Positions 25,738 to 35,745 of a stretch of DNA of 64,000 nucleotides are shown piece after piece. The stretch is from positions 124,001 to 188,000 of the forward strand of contig CAYPYN010000004.1 of the NCBI GenBank assembly GCA_964415295.1, in the 5' to 3' direction. The notes under the pieces were generated by a model. That model did no database searches. It was not told the origin of the DNA and saw only the letters and a list, made by a program, of their open reading frames with translations. The first letter of the stretch is position 1. Every line of letters starts with the position of its first letter. This DNA comes from SB21 sp964415295. GTDB lineage: Bacteria > CLD3 > SB21. Position numbers and translations under genes: made by a program.

Positions 25738-26634
25738 TCATTTCATCTTCGCCTTGAGGTCCTCGCCGGCTTTCCATTCGATCAATACCGGGCTGGCCAC
25801 AAATACCGATGAATACGTACCGATAAGGATACCGGTCAGAAGCGCCCACGCGAAAGGACGAAGCACTTCGCCTCCGAGGGATAACAATACGATCACAGAC
25901 AACAATGTCAGCAACGAGGTCATGATGGTACGGCTTAATGTCTCATTGATGCTCTTATCGACCACTTCTTCGAAGCTCATACCGCGCTTGATCAGGCGAA
26001 CGTTTTCACGGATACGGTCAAAAACCACGATCGTATCGTTAACCGAATAACCGATGATGGTCAGAAATGCCGCCACGGCACCCAATGAAAACTCAAGCCG
26101 CAAAATGACAAAGACGCCGAGAGTAATCAGAACGTCGTGAGCCAATGCAATCACCGCGGCCAAACCCCATTTCCAATGGAATCGTAAGGCCAGATACACA
26201 ATGATGAAGGCCAATCCCCATAATGTGGCCCATACGGCGGAACTTTTCAGTTCTTCCCCGATCTTTGGTCCAACCTGGCTAAACGAACGCAATTCTGCCG
26301 GATTGTTTGCAAAGTTTGTGTTAAGCAGATTCAATACTTCGCCGGCGACTTTGTCGTTCTGCTCCAGAACGTGGATCAAAACGTCTCTGGGGGAACCGAA
26401 ATTCTGGATTCGGTCCGTACCGAATTTACTCGAAACGACCGAACGCACCTTGTCCAATTCCACCGGCTCTTTGAACTGAACCTCCAATGAAGTTCCGCCT
26501 ACAAAATCGACTCCGTAATTAAGTCCCATTATGAAAAAAAGAATTAGACTTACCGCTATCAGTGTGCCGGAGAGCAGATAGGCTTTTGTTCTCCACGCCA
26601 CAAAGGGATAATGCTTATTGACCAAAAATTCCAT
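25738..26634 (-). CDS. secF: Protein translocase subunit SecF
   Basis: With SecD it uses the proton motive force to pull exported proteins through SecYEG. Six membrane segments; NYGVDFVGGTSLEVQFKEP follows the first one, and VNDTIVVFDRIRENVRLIKRG with SINETLSRTIMTS (landmarks) are the conserved SecF loops. 298 residues is the usual size. secD lies 35 bases upstream, so the two are one transcript. Confidence 0.96.
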   Translation of the reverse strand: MEFLVNKHYPFVAWRTKAYLLSGTLIAVSLILFFIMGLNYGVDFVGGTSLEVQFKEPVELDKVRSVVSSKFGTDRIQNFGSPRDVLIHVLEQNDKVAGEVLNLLNTNFANNPAELRSFSQVGPKIGEELKSSAVWATLWGLAFIIVYLALRFHWKWGLAAVIALAHDVLITLGVFVILRLEFSLGAVAAFLTIIGYSVNDTIVVFDRIRENVRLIKRGMSFEEVVDKSINETLSRTIMTSLLTLLSVIVLLSLGGEVLRPFAWALLTGILIGTYSSVFVASPVLIEWKAGEDLKAKMK

Positions 26635-26669
26635 TTTTAAAACTCCTTACGCTTTCGCTGATTGTTTTC

Positions 26670-28619
26670 TTATACTTTCTGGGTTCCCAGCCGGCTGTAA
26701 TTCACACCGATGCTGATCTTCTGTTCCAGCGTGGTACGATCATAGAGCAGATCCATCAGAACGCGTGAAACAAAGACCCCGCAGAAGATGGTTGTGATGA
26801 TACCGATCATTAATGTCAGAGCAAATCCTTTGATAGGTCCTGTACCGAACTGGAAGAGAACAAGACCGGTACCAAACGTCGTCAAATTAGCGTCCAAAAT
26901 GGTAACAAAGGCTTTGGAGAAACCGGTTTCTATGGAAGCCCGCACGGTCTTACCAAGACGGATTTCTTCCCGAATACGTTCGTAGATAAGCACGTTGGCG
27001 TCGACCGCCATACCCATAGTGAGAATGATACCTGCGATACCCGGAAGCGTAAGCGTGAAGCCGAATCCGGTCAGGATGCCCATCAGAAACAGCACATTCA
27101 ACACCAAGGCCACGTCGGCAACCGATCCGGAATTTCGATAATATATGACCATGGCCAATCCTACTACCACAAAAGCCACCCAGAAAGCGATTTTTCCGCT
27201 TTCAATGGAGTCCGCTCCCAAGGACGGACCGATCGTTCTTCTTTCAATCACGTGTACCGGCGCCGGGAGCGAGCCGGCTCTTAATGCGATGGCCAGACTC
27301 TTGGCTTCTTCCAGATTATCCATACCGGTGATCTGAGTATTGCCACCGGATATCTTCTCTATGATATTCGGCGCAGACTGAACTTTATTGTCGAGTACAA
27401 CAGCTATACGTTTATTAATATTGGCTCCCGTCACCACGGCCCACCGCTTGCTTCCTTCAGGAGTCATTTTTAAAGTAACGATAGGACGTCCTGCCATTCC
27501 GGGATCCATACCCTGATAGATGTCCTGTTTTGCTTCGGTCACCACGGCACCGGAAAGTTCCGGGGCTTTCTTCAGTACATACAAAGCATAAAAGCCCTCG
27601 TGTACTTCTTTATTACTGAAAGCGATCTCGTTGGATTCTCCAATGGTTGACTGCACACCCGGCTTCATCTTGGTGCGATCCCCGACTTTCATGAAGAGCA
27701 GGGATTTAACATATTCCAGATTCTGAGCGGCTACATAAAAATCGTAACCCGTTTGGCCGATTTGCTGGCCAATAAGATATTGCGTGAATGGTCTTGTAGA
27801 GGATTTGACTGTGGAATCGGTCTTGGCCGAATCGCTTTCGGGCTTAAGTAATTCCGCCGACAGACCGCTCAGCTTGGACGTATCCGCGACCGGTTTACCG
27901 GAAGAATCTTTAACGGCTAATCCGGACACGGTGTCGATCTTAGAAAAATATGTGTCTAGTCTTTCAAAGATATTGGACGCATCCTGGGGTTCACGCAATA
28001 ATTTGAATTCCAGCAATGCCGTCTGTTGTATAAGATTAATGGCGATTACAGGATCGTCAATGCCCGGCAATTCGACTATAATGCGGTAATCGCCTTGTTT
28101 CTGGATGGTCGGTTCGCTGACGCCGAACTGGTCCACGCGATTGCGGATGATCGACTGTGCGCGGTCCACGGCGTCTTTGGCTTCATCGTTGAGATACTTG
28201 ACAACACCGCTGTTGTCCTTATACTTCTCCCCCCAGTATTGTATCATGGGGATATTGGCCTCTGAAAAATGTTTGTCCAGAATTCCCGCAAAATTGGCTT
28301 CGGGATTCCCTCGGTATTCGGTTGCCGCCTGTTCAAAGATCCTTGTGAATTCATTATCCCTGTTCTTCACCAGATTTTCGTAAAGCGCCACTACATCCGC
28401 CTCCAGCTTAAGATGTATGCCGCCTTTTAAGTCGAGCCCAAGATTGATCGACTTGGATTGCAGGTCATTGAGTTCCTTAGTACCTTCAGCCGTTTCCCGA
28501 TACTTGGCTTTTTCTTCTTCCGACAAACCGTAAAATTTGAATGTCGGCCACAGAGCCACCAGCGACAAAGCCATACACACCAGTATGATTCCCAGCCGGA
28601 CATTTTTGTTCTTGATCAT
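26670..28619 (-). CDS. secD: Protein translocase subunit SecD
   Basis: Larger partner of SecF. LGLDLKGGIHLKLEAD follows the first membrane segment; the periplasmic part (residues ~75-440) includes DRAQSIIRNRVDQFGVSEP and IVELPGIDDP; five more membrane helices carry TLPGIAGIILTMGMAVDANVLIYERIREE, given here as a landmark by its GMAVDANV core. At 649 residues it is longer than E. coli SecD by about 30, mainly in a Ser/Asp-rich periplasmic loop around residues 255-285. GGAGGGTTATAAGGA precedes the ATG. Confidence 0.96.
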   Translation of the reverse strand: MIKNKNVRLGIILVCMALSLVALWPTFKFYGLSEEEKAKYRETAEGTKELNDLQSKSINLGLDLKGGIHLKLEADVVALYENLVKNRDNEFTRIFEQAATEYRGNPEANFAGILDKHFSEANIPMIQYWGEKYKDNSGVVKYLNDEAKDAVDRAQSIIRNRVDQFGVSEPTIQKQGDYRIIVELPGIDDPVIAINLIQQTALLEFKLLREPQDASNIFERLDTYFSKIDTVSGLAVKDSSGKPVADTSKLSGLSAELLKPESDSAKTDSTVKSSTRPFTQYLIGQQIGQTGYDFYVAAQNLEYVKSLLFMKVGDRTKMKPGVQSTIGESNEIAFSNKEVHEGFYALYVLKKAPELSGAVVTEAKQDIYQGMDPGMAGRPIVTLKMTPEGSKRWAVVTGANINKRIAVVLDNKVQSAPNIIEKISGGNTQITGMDNLEEAKSLAIALRAGSLPAPVHVIERRTIGPSLGADSIESGKIAFWVAFVVVGLAMVIYYRNSGSVADVALVLNVLFLMGILTGFGFTLTLPGIAGIILTMGMAVDANVLIYERIREEIRLGKTVRASIETGFSKAFVTILDANLTTFGTGLVLFQFGTGPIKGFALTLMIGIITTIFCGVFVSRVLMDLLYDRTTLEQKISIGVNYSRLGTQKV

Positions 28620-28714
28620 TCCTTATAACCCTCCAAATAAAACAACGAATTAACTTTATAAAATTTATGAGTTGATCGAAAAAATGGGGTCCGCATTTCA
28701 TCAAAAAGAGTGCC

Positions 28715-28743
28715 AATATAGTTTGTGATACCAATAAAGTCAA
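28715..28743 (-). promoter_or_regulatory. Promoter for secDF
   Basis: Minus strand TTGACT (28738-28743), 17 bases, TATATT (28715-28720), about 95 bases upstream of the secD ATG. The rest of the 28620-28867 gap has no supported gene; the octamer CCGCATTT occurs twice in it (near 28691 and 28799). Confidence 0.65.
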
Positions 28744-28867
28744 GAAATTATTGCCGCAGTAACCGAGATATGCTTTTGATTTTGAAATATTTGTGGACCC
28801 GCATTTAGTCATTGAAATTGAAAACTTCTTACTCGATATTGCATTCCGAAAATAACATGATGACATC

Positions 28868-30079
28868 ATGGAAAATGATTTTGATATAACTATCATTGGC
28901 GGCGGAATTGTCGGGCTTGCGACGGCTTATCGTCTTCACGAACAATTTCCACAATACCGCTATGCCCTCATAGAAAAAGAAGACCGTGTCGCCGCGCATC
29001 AGACCGGCCACAACAGCGGCGTCATTCATTCAGGACTCTACTACAAACCGGGCACCTCCAAGGCCGTCCTGGCCGTGAAGGGAGCAGAGATGTTGAAACA
29101 GTTCTGCACGGATCATCACATTCCCTTTCGGCTATGCGGCAAAGTGGTCGTGGCTACCGACGAACGGGAATTACCGGCTCTTGAAGAACTGCACAGACGA
29201 GGACAAGCCAACGGAGTTCGCGATCTTAAACTCATTGACCGGGCTGAACTAAAAGAGATCGAGCCCCACGCAGCCGGGATCAAAGCGCTGCGGGTCCCTC
29301 ATGCCGGAATCGTTGACTATACACAGGTCAGCCAAAAGATGGCGGAGATCCTGGCTAAATCCGGAACACGTCTGTTTTTCCGGAACAAGGTACAATATAT
29401 TTCAGGAAGCTCCGGCCGATGGAACCTTCATACGGATCAATCCGACATTCGGGCCAGATTCGTTATCTCTTGCGCAGGTTTGCATTCCGATCGGGTAGCT
29501 TCCATGACCGTGAGAAAGACAGGATTCAGGATCGTTCCCTTTCGCGGTGAATATTACAAATTAAGACCTGAGAGAGCTCACTTGGTCAAAGGATTGATCT
29601 ATCCGGTTCCCGATCCCCGATTCCCTTTTCTCGGAGTGCATTTCACCAATCTGATCCAAGGAGGCGTGGAAGCCGGCCCAAACGCCGTTCTCGCTTTTCA
29701 TCGAGAAGGATACCGAAAGCGCGATTTCGATCTCCGTGATACGCTGAATACCTGGACTTATCCCGGCTTTATACGGCTTGCCCGCAAATTCTGGAGAACA
29801 GGCATGGATGAAATGAAACGGTCCTACAGCAAGAAACTGTTTGTACACGCCCTGCAGAAATTGGTACCGGAAATTCAGGTCGACGATCTGGCTCCGGGAG
29901 GTTCCGGAGTACGCGCTCAGGCTCTTAGACCCGATGGAAACCTGGTGGACGATTTCCTTGTTCTTGAGGACCGCGGCGCTATGCATGTCTGCAATGCACC
30001 GTCTCCGGCCGCCACCGCATCGCTGGCCATCGCGGAGACCATAGTACAAAAAGCCAGAATTCGATTTGAATTGCCGTAG
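28868..30079 (+). CDS. lhgO: L-2-hydroxyglutarate oxidase
   Basis: FAD enzyme oxidising L-2-hydroxyglutarate to 2-oxoglutarate, probably passing electrons to the quinone pool. The FAD-binding GGGIVGLATAYRL is at residues 11-23, and HQTGHNSGVIHSGLYYKPG is the LhgO hallmark after the Rossmann motif. PSPAATASLAIAETI near the C-terminus closes the FAD site. 403 residues fits. It stands alone between secD (divergent) and the CsgG-like gene; the substrate assignment rests on the family motif. Confidence 0.9.
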   Translation: MENDFDITIIGGGIVGLATAYRLHEQFPQYRYALIEKEDRVAAHQTGHNSGVIHSGLYYKPGTSKAVLAVKGAEMLKQFCTDHHIPFRLCGKVVVATDERELPALEELHRRGQANGVRDLKLIDRAELKEIEPHAAGIKALRVPHAGIVDYTQVSQKMAEILAKSGTRLFFRNKVQYISGSSGRWNLHTDQSDIRARFVISCAGLHSDRVASMTVRKTGFRIVPFRGEYYKLRPERAHLVKGLIYPVPDPRFPFLGVHFTNLIQGGVEAGPNAVLAFHREGYRKRDFDLRDTLNTWTYPGFIRLARKFWRTGMDEMKRSYSKKLFVHALQKLVPEIQVDDLAPGGSGVRAQALRPDGNLVDDFLVLEDRGAMHVCNAPSPAATASLAIAETIVQKARIRFELP

Positions 30080-30172
30080 AAAAAACGTTTACAATAAGTG
30101 TTCTGGGATGATTAAGTGTCGGACTTATGCGTTCGGCAGATACATGAAACCGACCACTACGCTGGAGATGTC

Positions 30173-31219
30173 ATGAAAACATGGATCACGACTCTTGTTC
30201 TATTCTTCATAGCCGCATTACCTGTAAATGCGCAGAAAGATATTCGCGATATTATTGAAAACATTTCTGAAACCACCGTTTCAAATCTCAGGACCAGGTA
30301 TGCGGACTCGCTGCAAAGTCAAAGGATCGGGGTATTTAACCTGGATCGGCATGTCCTGAACGAGGCCAATTTGAATTATTCGGCTTTTGAAAATTACATC
30401 ACCGATCAGATCATCATCAGCCTGATGAACAACAGAGAGCAAGTCGGTTTTGATGTGGTGGAAAGAGGTTCGCTCGAAAAAGTATTGCTGGAACAGCAAT
30501 TCTCAATGACCGATCTCGTAGACCAGACGCGGAGCATCGAGGCCGGAAAACTGCTTAACGCTACCATTATTCTCACCGGCTCGTATCAGGTTCTTCCGGA
30601 TGTCATTGACCTCACGATCAAACTTACCGATGTGCAAAGCGGCAGCCTGATCACGGTATTATCTTATGAAATGAAGATTGATAAGAAAGTGGATCATCTG
30701 CTTGGGATCAAAGAGGATCTGGCCTTGCGTGAAAAAAGGGAACAACGGCAGAAGGAATTGTATAACAAACCTAAAAGAGCGCGTTCGGGAAATTTCTTCG
30801 GAGGGGGCGTCGGTCTCTTCTATCTTAATTGCAAAGGCAGCACTAATATCAACCACTATGCTGGAACACTGGACGTATCCTTCGGCTACAGGAGATTGAT
30901 CACCAGTATCGGATACGGCTATTTCTCATATAAATACGACCTGATCAATAATCACTTTCTTTTAGCCGGACTGAGCGTGCGCGTGCTGCCGTTTGTAAAA
31001 CTGGGCTATATGCTTGGTTTCCCGCTGGATAAGGACAACAGCCTCGGAGAGACGGTGAGCAGCCGAAGCCAAATGGCGCACTACATGAAATGGACTTTCC
31101 TAGAATTGAATGCCGTGGATCTCTCATTTCACTATGCGTATCTGAATAACGACGGATTTGCCCAATACTCATCGAAGAAGAATTTTGAATTTCTGGGTTT
31201 CGGCGTTTCGCTTCATTGA
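30173..31219 (+). CDS. CsgG/FlgO-like envelope protein with a C-terminal beta-barrel-like region
   Basis: Signal peptide 1-20 (ending PVNAQK), then residues ~40-180 resemble the CsgG/FlgO fold seen in curli secretion and flagellar outer membrane proteins: QRIGVFNLDRH, DQIIISLMNNREQVGFDVVERG, LLEQQFSMTDLVD, and AGKLLNATIILTGSYQV. After a charged linker (~185-204), residues 205-348 alternate in the way of outer membrane strands (FFGGGVGLFYLNC ... LITSIGYGYFSYKY ... FLGFGVSLH). The ATG at 30173 is chosen because GGAGATGTC precedes it. Function unknown; it converges with the TPR-C39 gene with a 10-base gap. Confidence 0.75.
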   Translation: MKTWITTLVLFFIAALPVNAQKDIRDIIENISETTVSNLRTRYADSLQSQRIGVFNLDRHVLNEANLNYSAFENYITDQIIISLMNNREQVGFDVVERGSLEKVLLEQQFSMTDLVDQTRSIEAGKLLNATIILTGSYQVLPDVIDLTIKLTDVQSGSLITVLSYEMKIDKKVDHLLGIKEDLALREKREQRQKELYNKPKRARSGNFFGGGVGLFYLNCKGSTNINHYAGTLDVSFGYRRLITSIGYGYFSYKYDLINNHFLLAGLSVRVLPFVKLGYMLGFPLDKDNSLGETVSSRSQMAHYMKWTFLELNAVDLSFHYAYLNNDGFAQYSSKKNFEFLGFGVSLH

Positions 31220-31229
31220 GCAAACGCTG

Positions 31230-34200
31230 TTACCTTAATAATCCCTTGACCCTTTCCGCAAATTCTCCGGAAGGAGCGAGATTCAGATAAGCTCTCCATT
31301 GCCTCTTGCTTTCCGCGGCCATTTTCAGATCGCGATATACCAACCCAAGATAATAGTAATTGTCAGCGCCGTCCTTGTCCCGGTTGTCTCGCTGGCTTTC
31401 GACCGCCTGTTCTAAATAAAGTCTGGCATTTTTCAAATCGTTTTGATGATAATAGATAATGCCGAAAACGCCTCGATAAAGAAAATTAGAACTGTCCTGC
31501 AGCCAGGACTGCTGCGCAAAATCCATCGCGCGCCTCAGATCCTTGCCGGTCTTGACGTAAAGATAAGACAGCCGATACGACGCAAAATCAAGTCCCGGTT
31601 TGACTTCAAGTGCCTTGAGGTAATACTCGATCGCTTCATGGGGTAATCCGGCTTCCTCAAAATCCTTTCCTATATCCGTATACACGCGTCCTTTGTCCGG
31701 CAGCATGCCGATGACGATTTCAAATTGCGCTTTGGCCTCCGATGTTTTCGCCCACTTCTGATACAAAACTCCTAGATGCCTGTAAGCAAAATCACTGTAT
31801 ATGTCATACTGGATCGTAGATTTCAGTTCTTCCTCGGCTTTCCTGAAATAGGCCTCCATGGAATCGATTTTTCCTGCTTCTTTGAATGCAATTCCCATCT
31901 TAAAATGGATCCACCCCATCGTATCAAAATAATACGGGTTACGCTGTGACAGTTCGATCGATTTCTGCGACAGTCTCTGAGCCTCGTCCAGCCGGATAGC
32001 ATCCGTTGCCAATCGCCAGGCAAAGTTGTTATAGGCTCCGTTTTCCTCGGGAAATTTGCGGATATTTTCCCGAAACAACGAATCTCCCATACCATGAACC
32101 CCGGCGGATGTATAGAAATCCGCATAAATCTGATCGAGATTGGGCAGATCGGGATTGGCCGTTTTTACGATATCCACTGTAGAAAGAGCTTTGCTGATCA
32201 ATTCCCATTTCTTTTGAGCAGTCATGAATCGGTTAGTCACTTCGGTCTGATAGATGCCGCTCAGGATCAGGTAATTGCCGATGTTTTCAGGTTCATACCT
32301 TATCGCGAGATTGGCCTGTTCATACGCCTGTTCAAAGTCCCCGGTTTCCGCAAGATACCCGGCCAGAAGATTCCGTGGGGTTGAGGTGAGCGGATTGATC
32401 CGGATGGCCTGCTTGATCTCGGCAATGGCTTCATCGTATTTTTTTTGAGCAAAGAGCGCGCTGGCCGTGTACAGATAATTAACGATATTCGTTTCGTCCA
32501 TCTGTTTGGCCTTTTTGGTGATCTGCAGCACCTTATCATAATCGTTCTGTGAAAGAAGCAGGCTGGCACGGCGAAGTACCAATTCAATACTATTGGGATT
32601 GAGCTGCAGGAGCGTATCGAGCACTTCGGAGGCCCGATCGTAATCGTCTTTCTGCAGATGGATCAGCATGATGCCCTCCAGCGCATTCTCATAGGTAGGC
32701 AGCAACGCGAGTGCGGAACGGTAGTAATTCATAGCCTTTTCATATTGATGTTCCCCGACGGCTTTATCGCCCAGCCATTTCTGTTCAACGGCTTTGCTCG
32801 ACGTGATGGGCCCTTCCGTCACTACGATATCCCTGTCGAAAGGAACTATGATCGCACACTCGTTACCGCTTTGGCGCCACTCCTGCAGAAAGTCATCGTA
32901 GCCCACCGCCTGGTTATTGGCGACCGTAGGATCGTGCATGATGATCTGGTGTTTGCTTTCGTCGTATCCGATCACCACGACCACATGTCCGTACCCGAAA
33001 GGCGTGAGGAATACCAAAACAGGAATATTCTGATCGATGCGGTCCTTCAAATCCTCTATGGTGCCCATATATCCGTACGTCTTGTATTTGCCGAGGCTTC
33101 GCGGATAATTGAGAATGTCGTTGGACTGCGCGCCCGCGTAGTCGCTTTTTATCACGGCATAGATCTCATCCTGATCGATCGTTTGATTGTAATATGAGAG
33201 AACCATACTCAGCGATGCGGCCGCACACTGCGGACCGTGCTGTTTGACATAAGGAATATTGTCTATGACAACTTTCTTGGGAGGCTCGAGTTTTTCAAAA
33301 GTAGTCTTGTTGAGAACGACCGAATAGGAGCCTTCCTGAATCTCCGTTTTGGCTTTCGCTTCGCTGAACTCGCGCGTAGTGAATGAATTGGATAACCTCC
33401 TTATGATACGTTTGTCCGAGTCGAATTCGAATTCCGCCGTACCTTGATTGTGGACCGAAACGCGCCCTTGTTCTCCATACCGCGCCGCATCGTAACTGCC
33501 CGCGATGCCGTAGTATTTCTTCCCGTGAGCCATGCCTTCGCTGATCTCCTCCAGTTCCGTCACGGCGTCGATGGAGCCCAGCTTGAATATATATTGAGAC
33601 GATTTCCACAACTCGCCTTCCGTTACTTGCTTGCGGAGAAAGGCGCCGTGAAGGTCCTCCATCACCGATATGACAAAACGAGGTAAGGCATGAGGATCGC
33701 TTTCCAAGAGTCCATAGATATTGACCACGCCGAAAACGTCGGACATTCGGAGGTAGAAACGCTGTCCGGCCAGGCTCTTCTCTTTCGGAGCAAGGGCATA
33801 ACCATCGACCGAGAGAATATCAAGGGCAAATTCAGTGATACCGTAATTCGTAATGTCCTGTACCTGCTCGCGGAAAACGATCGTCAATTCCCGTGAAAGG
33901 TCGCTGTTGGCATCGGCGCCTATCAGGGCATCATTCTTTGACTTCACTTTTAACGTATAGGTGTTGGTCTGACCAATTTTCAGTCCGTCATCAAACCATA
34001 CGGAGCGCCCTCCGGCCGGCGCCACATCGCCGCCAGCGCCCAGCGCCTGCATATCCGAAACCGAAGGTTGAAAATAATCAGGCGACAAACGGATCAGACG
34101 GTCATACGTTTTTACCGCATTTTCCATGTCGGATTTATCGGCAAAAGTCTTTGATAAATAATGGAGCGCATCCGAGTCGAGTGAATCCAGTTCGACGGCT

Positions 34201-35660
34201 TTCGAAAATTGCTGTATGGCTTTGTCGTGAAAATCCATTTGAAAATACGTGAGCCCCAGATTGTAGTGGAACAATCTCTGAATATCCGGATCCGTTGAAA
34301 AAAGCAAACCCTTACTGAAAGCTGCTTCAGCCGGTTTATACTTGGCCGATCGCAGGCGCATAAGGCCTAATTGAAGATAGGCTTCATAATAGGCCGTATC
34401 CAGCGTCACGGCCTGCTCAAGGAAATACTCACCGGAATCTGCGGATGCGGCGTTTAATCCCTTGTCGTATAATGCATAGGCCTCCGGCTTGATTTTACCG
34501 CTGAGCAGTTTATTGACAGTTACCAGATAATCCCGGATATTGATCTGTCGGTTGTCAAGTTCCAGTGACTTTTCGTATAACTCTTTGGCGCGATTCCAAT
34601 CCCGACGCCGGAAGTGAAGGTAGGCCGCATTTCCATATTCCGCCGCACCCATCGCGCTCTTGCTGAGTAATCGGTCATACAGCGGCAAGGCCTCGCTATC
34701 TTGACCCAGGATAAAATGAATTCTCGCAAGTTCTCTCTGAGCTAATGTAAAATCAGGCTCTATTCGAATCGCCTCATTCAATGACATGAGTACGATCTCG
34801 TAGGCCTTACGCTTGTCTTTGACACTATTTACCAGATCCAGCTGTGACAACGCATCGAGATAATTGGTGAAAGCATCTTCTTTAAATGCACCGGCAAGGA
34901 TCCGTCGTACCATCGCGGCATACTCTGCCGCCGATGGGTTCTTGATTCCCAGCATTTCCGCTTTTTCAAATTGGTTAAGCGCGAGATTCCACAACTTCAT
35001 CCTGAGCAGGCAGTCTCCGTATTCGAAGAATAGACCGGCGTCGGATGTTATTCCAGACTTCACCGCGCGATCATAGGCCGGTATCGCCTTGGCATAATTC
35101 TTATCGTAGTAATAGAATCTGGCCAATGAGACCCATGAGTCAATGTTGGCTGAATCCATTTCGGTGAGTCTGATAAAATGAGTCTCGGCATCCGGCTCGC
35201 CCAACGCCCTCGCTGTTTCCGCCAGCCATTCCTGACCTTCCCGATCATTTGGAAACGCCGCACAGTATCTTTGGAAGGCAACAATGGCGTTTTGATACTC
35301 CTCGGCATTGAAGAGCGCCTTTCCGTATGGCAGGTACAGATCGGAACGGTCCATACGAAGAAGAAGGGCTTGGCCGTAATTCTCGGCCGCTTTGCGCGCA
35401 AATCCCTGCTTTTCATAAAGTCCGGCCAAGGCCGTGTAGGCCTCGAAAAAACGCTGATCCTCCCGCACGGCTCGCTTATATGCGGTCAAGGCGTTTCGCC
35501 ATTGTCCATCACCTTGCTTTTCAAAAGACCTTCCCTTAAGGTAAAATTCCTTAGCGATTTCGTTCTGCGTTGTCAGATTCACCGATGAGCAGGAGATCGC
35601 GGCAATCGACAGAATAATAAGGAGAATCCGGAGCGCCTTCTTAAAAAACTCGTTTATCAT
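31230..35660 (-). CDS. Giant TPR lipoprotein with an internal C39-like cysteine peptidase domain
   Basis: A 1476-residue protein. A lipoprotein signal ends at IAAIS-Cys24, so it should be anchored to a membrane in the periplasm or on the surface. Residues ~35-540 are TPR units (such as KAAENYGQALLLRMDRSDLY); ~555-795 look all-beta with no family I recognise; ~796-935 is a C39-type papain fold with QHGPQC (oxyanion Gln807, nucleophile Cys812), GYGH (His892) and HDP (Asp910), so the triad is complete; ~955-1476 is a second TPR array. C39 domains normally cut leader peptides or cell-wall links. No ABC exporter or bacteriocin gene is near. GGAATAT precedes the ATG. Confidence 0.85.
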   Translation of the reverse strand: MINEFFKKALRILLIILSIAAISCSSVNLTTQNEIAKEFYLKGRSFEKQGDGQWRNALTAYKRAVREDQRFFEAYTALAGLYEKQGFARKAAENYGQALLLRMDRSDLYLPYGKALFNAEEYQNAIVAFQRYCAAFPNDREGQEWLAETARALGEPDAETHFIRLTEMDSANIDSWVSLARFYYYDKNYAKAIPAYDRAVKSGITSDAGLFFEYGDCLLRMKLWNLALNQFEKAEMLGIKNPSAAEYAAMVRRILAGAFKEDAFTNYLDALSQLDLVNSVKDKRKAYEIVLMSLNEAIRIEPDFTLAQRELARIHFILGQDSEALPLYDRLLSKSAMGAAEYGNAAYLHFRRRDWNRAKELYEKSLELDNRQINIRDYLVTVNKLLSGKIKPEAYALYDKGLNAASADSGEYFLEQAVTLDTAYYEAYLQLGLMRLRSAKYKPAEAAFSKGLLFSTDPDIQRLFHYNLGLTYFQMDFHDKAIQQFSKAVELDSLDSDALHYLSKTFADKSDMENAVKTYDRLIRLSPDYFQPSVSDMQALGAGGDVAPAGGRSVWFDDGLKIGQTNTYTLKVKSKNDALIGADANSDLSRELTIVFREQVQDITNYGITEFALDILSVDGYALAPKEKSLAGQRFYLRMSDVFGVVNIYGLLESDPHALPRFVISVMEDLHGAFLRKQVTEGELWKSSQYIFKLGSIDAVTELEEISEGMAHGKKYYGIAGSYDAARYGEQGRVSVHNQGTAEFEFDSDKRIIRRLSNSFTTREFSEAKAKTEIQEGSYSVVLNKTTFEKLEPPKKVVIDNIPYVKQHGPQCAAASLSMVLSYYNQTIDQDEIYAVIKSDYAGAQSNDILNYPRSLGKYKTYGYMGTIEDLKDRIDQNIPVLVFLTPFGYGHVVVVIGYDESKHQIIMHDPTVANNQAVGYDDFLQEWRQSGNECAIIVPFDRDIVVTEGPITSSKAVEQKWLGDKAVGEHQYEKAMNYYRSALALLPTYENALEGIMLIHLQKDDYDRASEVLDTLLQLNPNSIELVLRRASLLLSQNDYDKVLQITKKAKQMDETNIVNYLYTASALFAQKKYDEAIAEIKQAIRINPLTSTPRNLLAGYLAETGDFEQAYEQANLAIRYEPENIGNYLILSGIYQTEVTNRFMTAQKKWELISKALSTVDIVKTANPDLPNLDQIYADFYTSAGVHGMGDSLFRENIRKFPEENGAYNNFAWRLATDAIRLDEAQRLSQKSIELSQRNPYYFDTMGWIHFKMGIAFKEAGKIDSMEAYFRKAEEELKSTIQYDIYSDFAYRHLGVLYQKWAKTSEAKAQFEIVIGMLPDKGRVYTDIGKDFEEAGLPHEAIEYYLKALEVKPGLDFASYRLSYLYVKTGKDLRRAMDFAQQSWLQDSSNFLYRGVFGIIYYHQNDLKNARLYLEQAVESQRDNRDKDGADNYYYLGLVYRDLKMAAESKRQWRAYLNLAPSGEFAERVKGLLR

Positions 35661-35688
35661 ATATTCCTTTAAATTTGATTTCTAATAC

Positions 35689-35711
35689 AAAAAAGGCGAC
35701 CCATGTCGCCT
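35689..35711 (-). terminator. Intrinsic terminator after the AgmX-like gene
   Basis: Minus strand: GGCGAC pairs with GTCGCC around a 4-base loop, followed by TTTTTTG. It separates the AgmX-like gene from the TPR-C39 gene, which has its own Shine-Dalgarno after it. Confidence 0.8.
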
Positions 35712-35745
35712 CGTTATATAAGACCGTACTGGTAACAATACTGAA

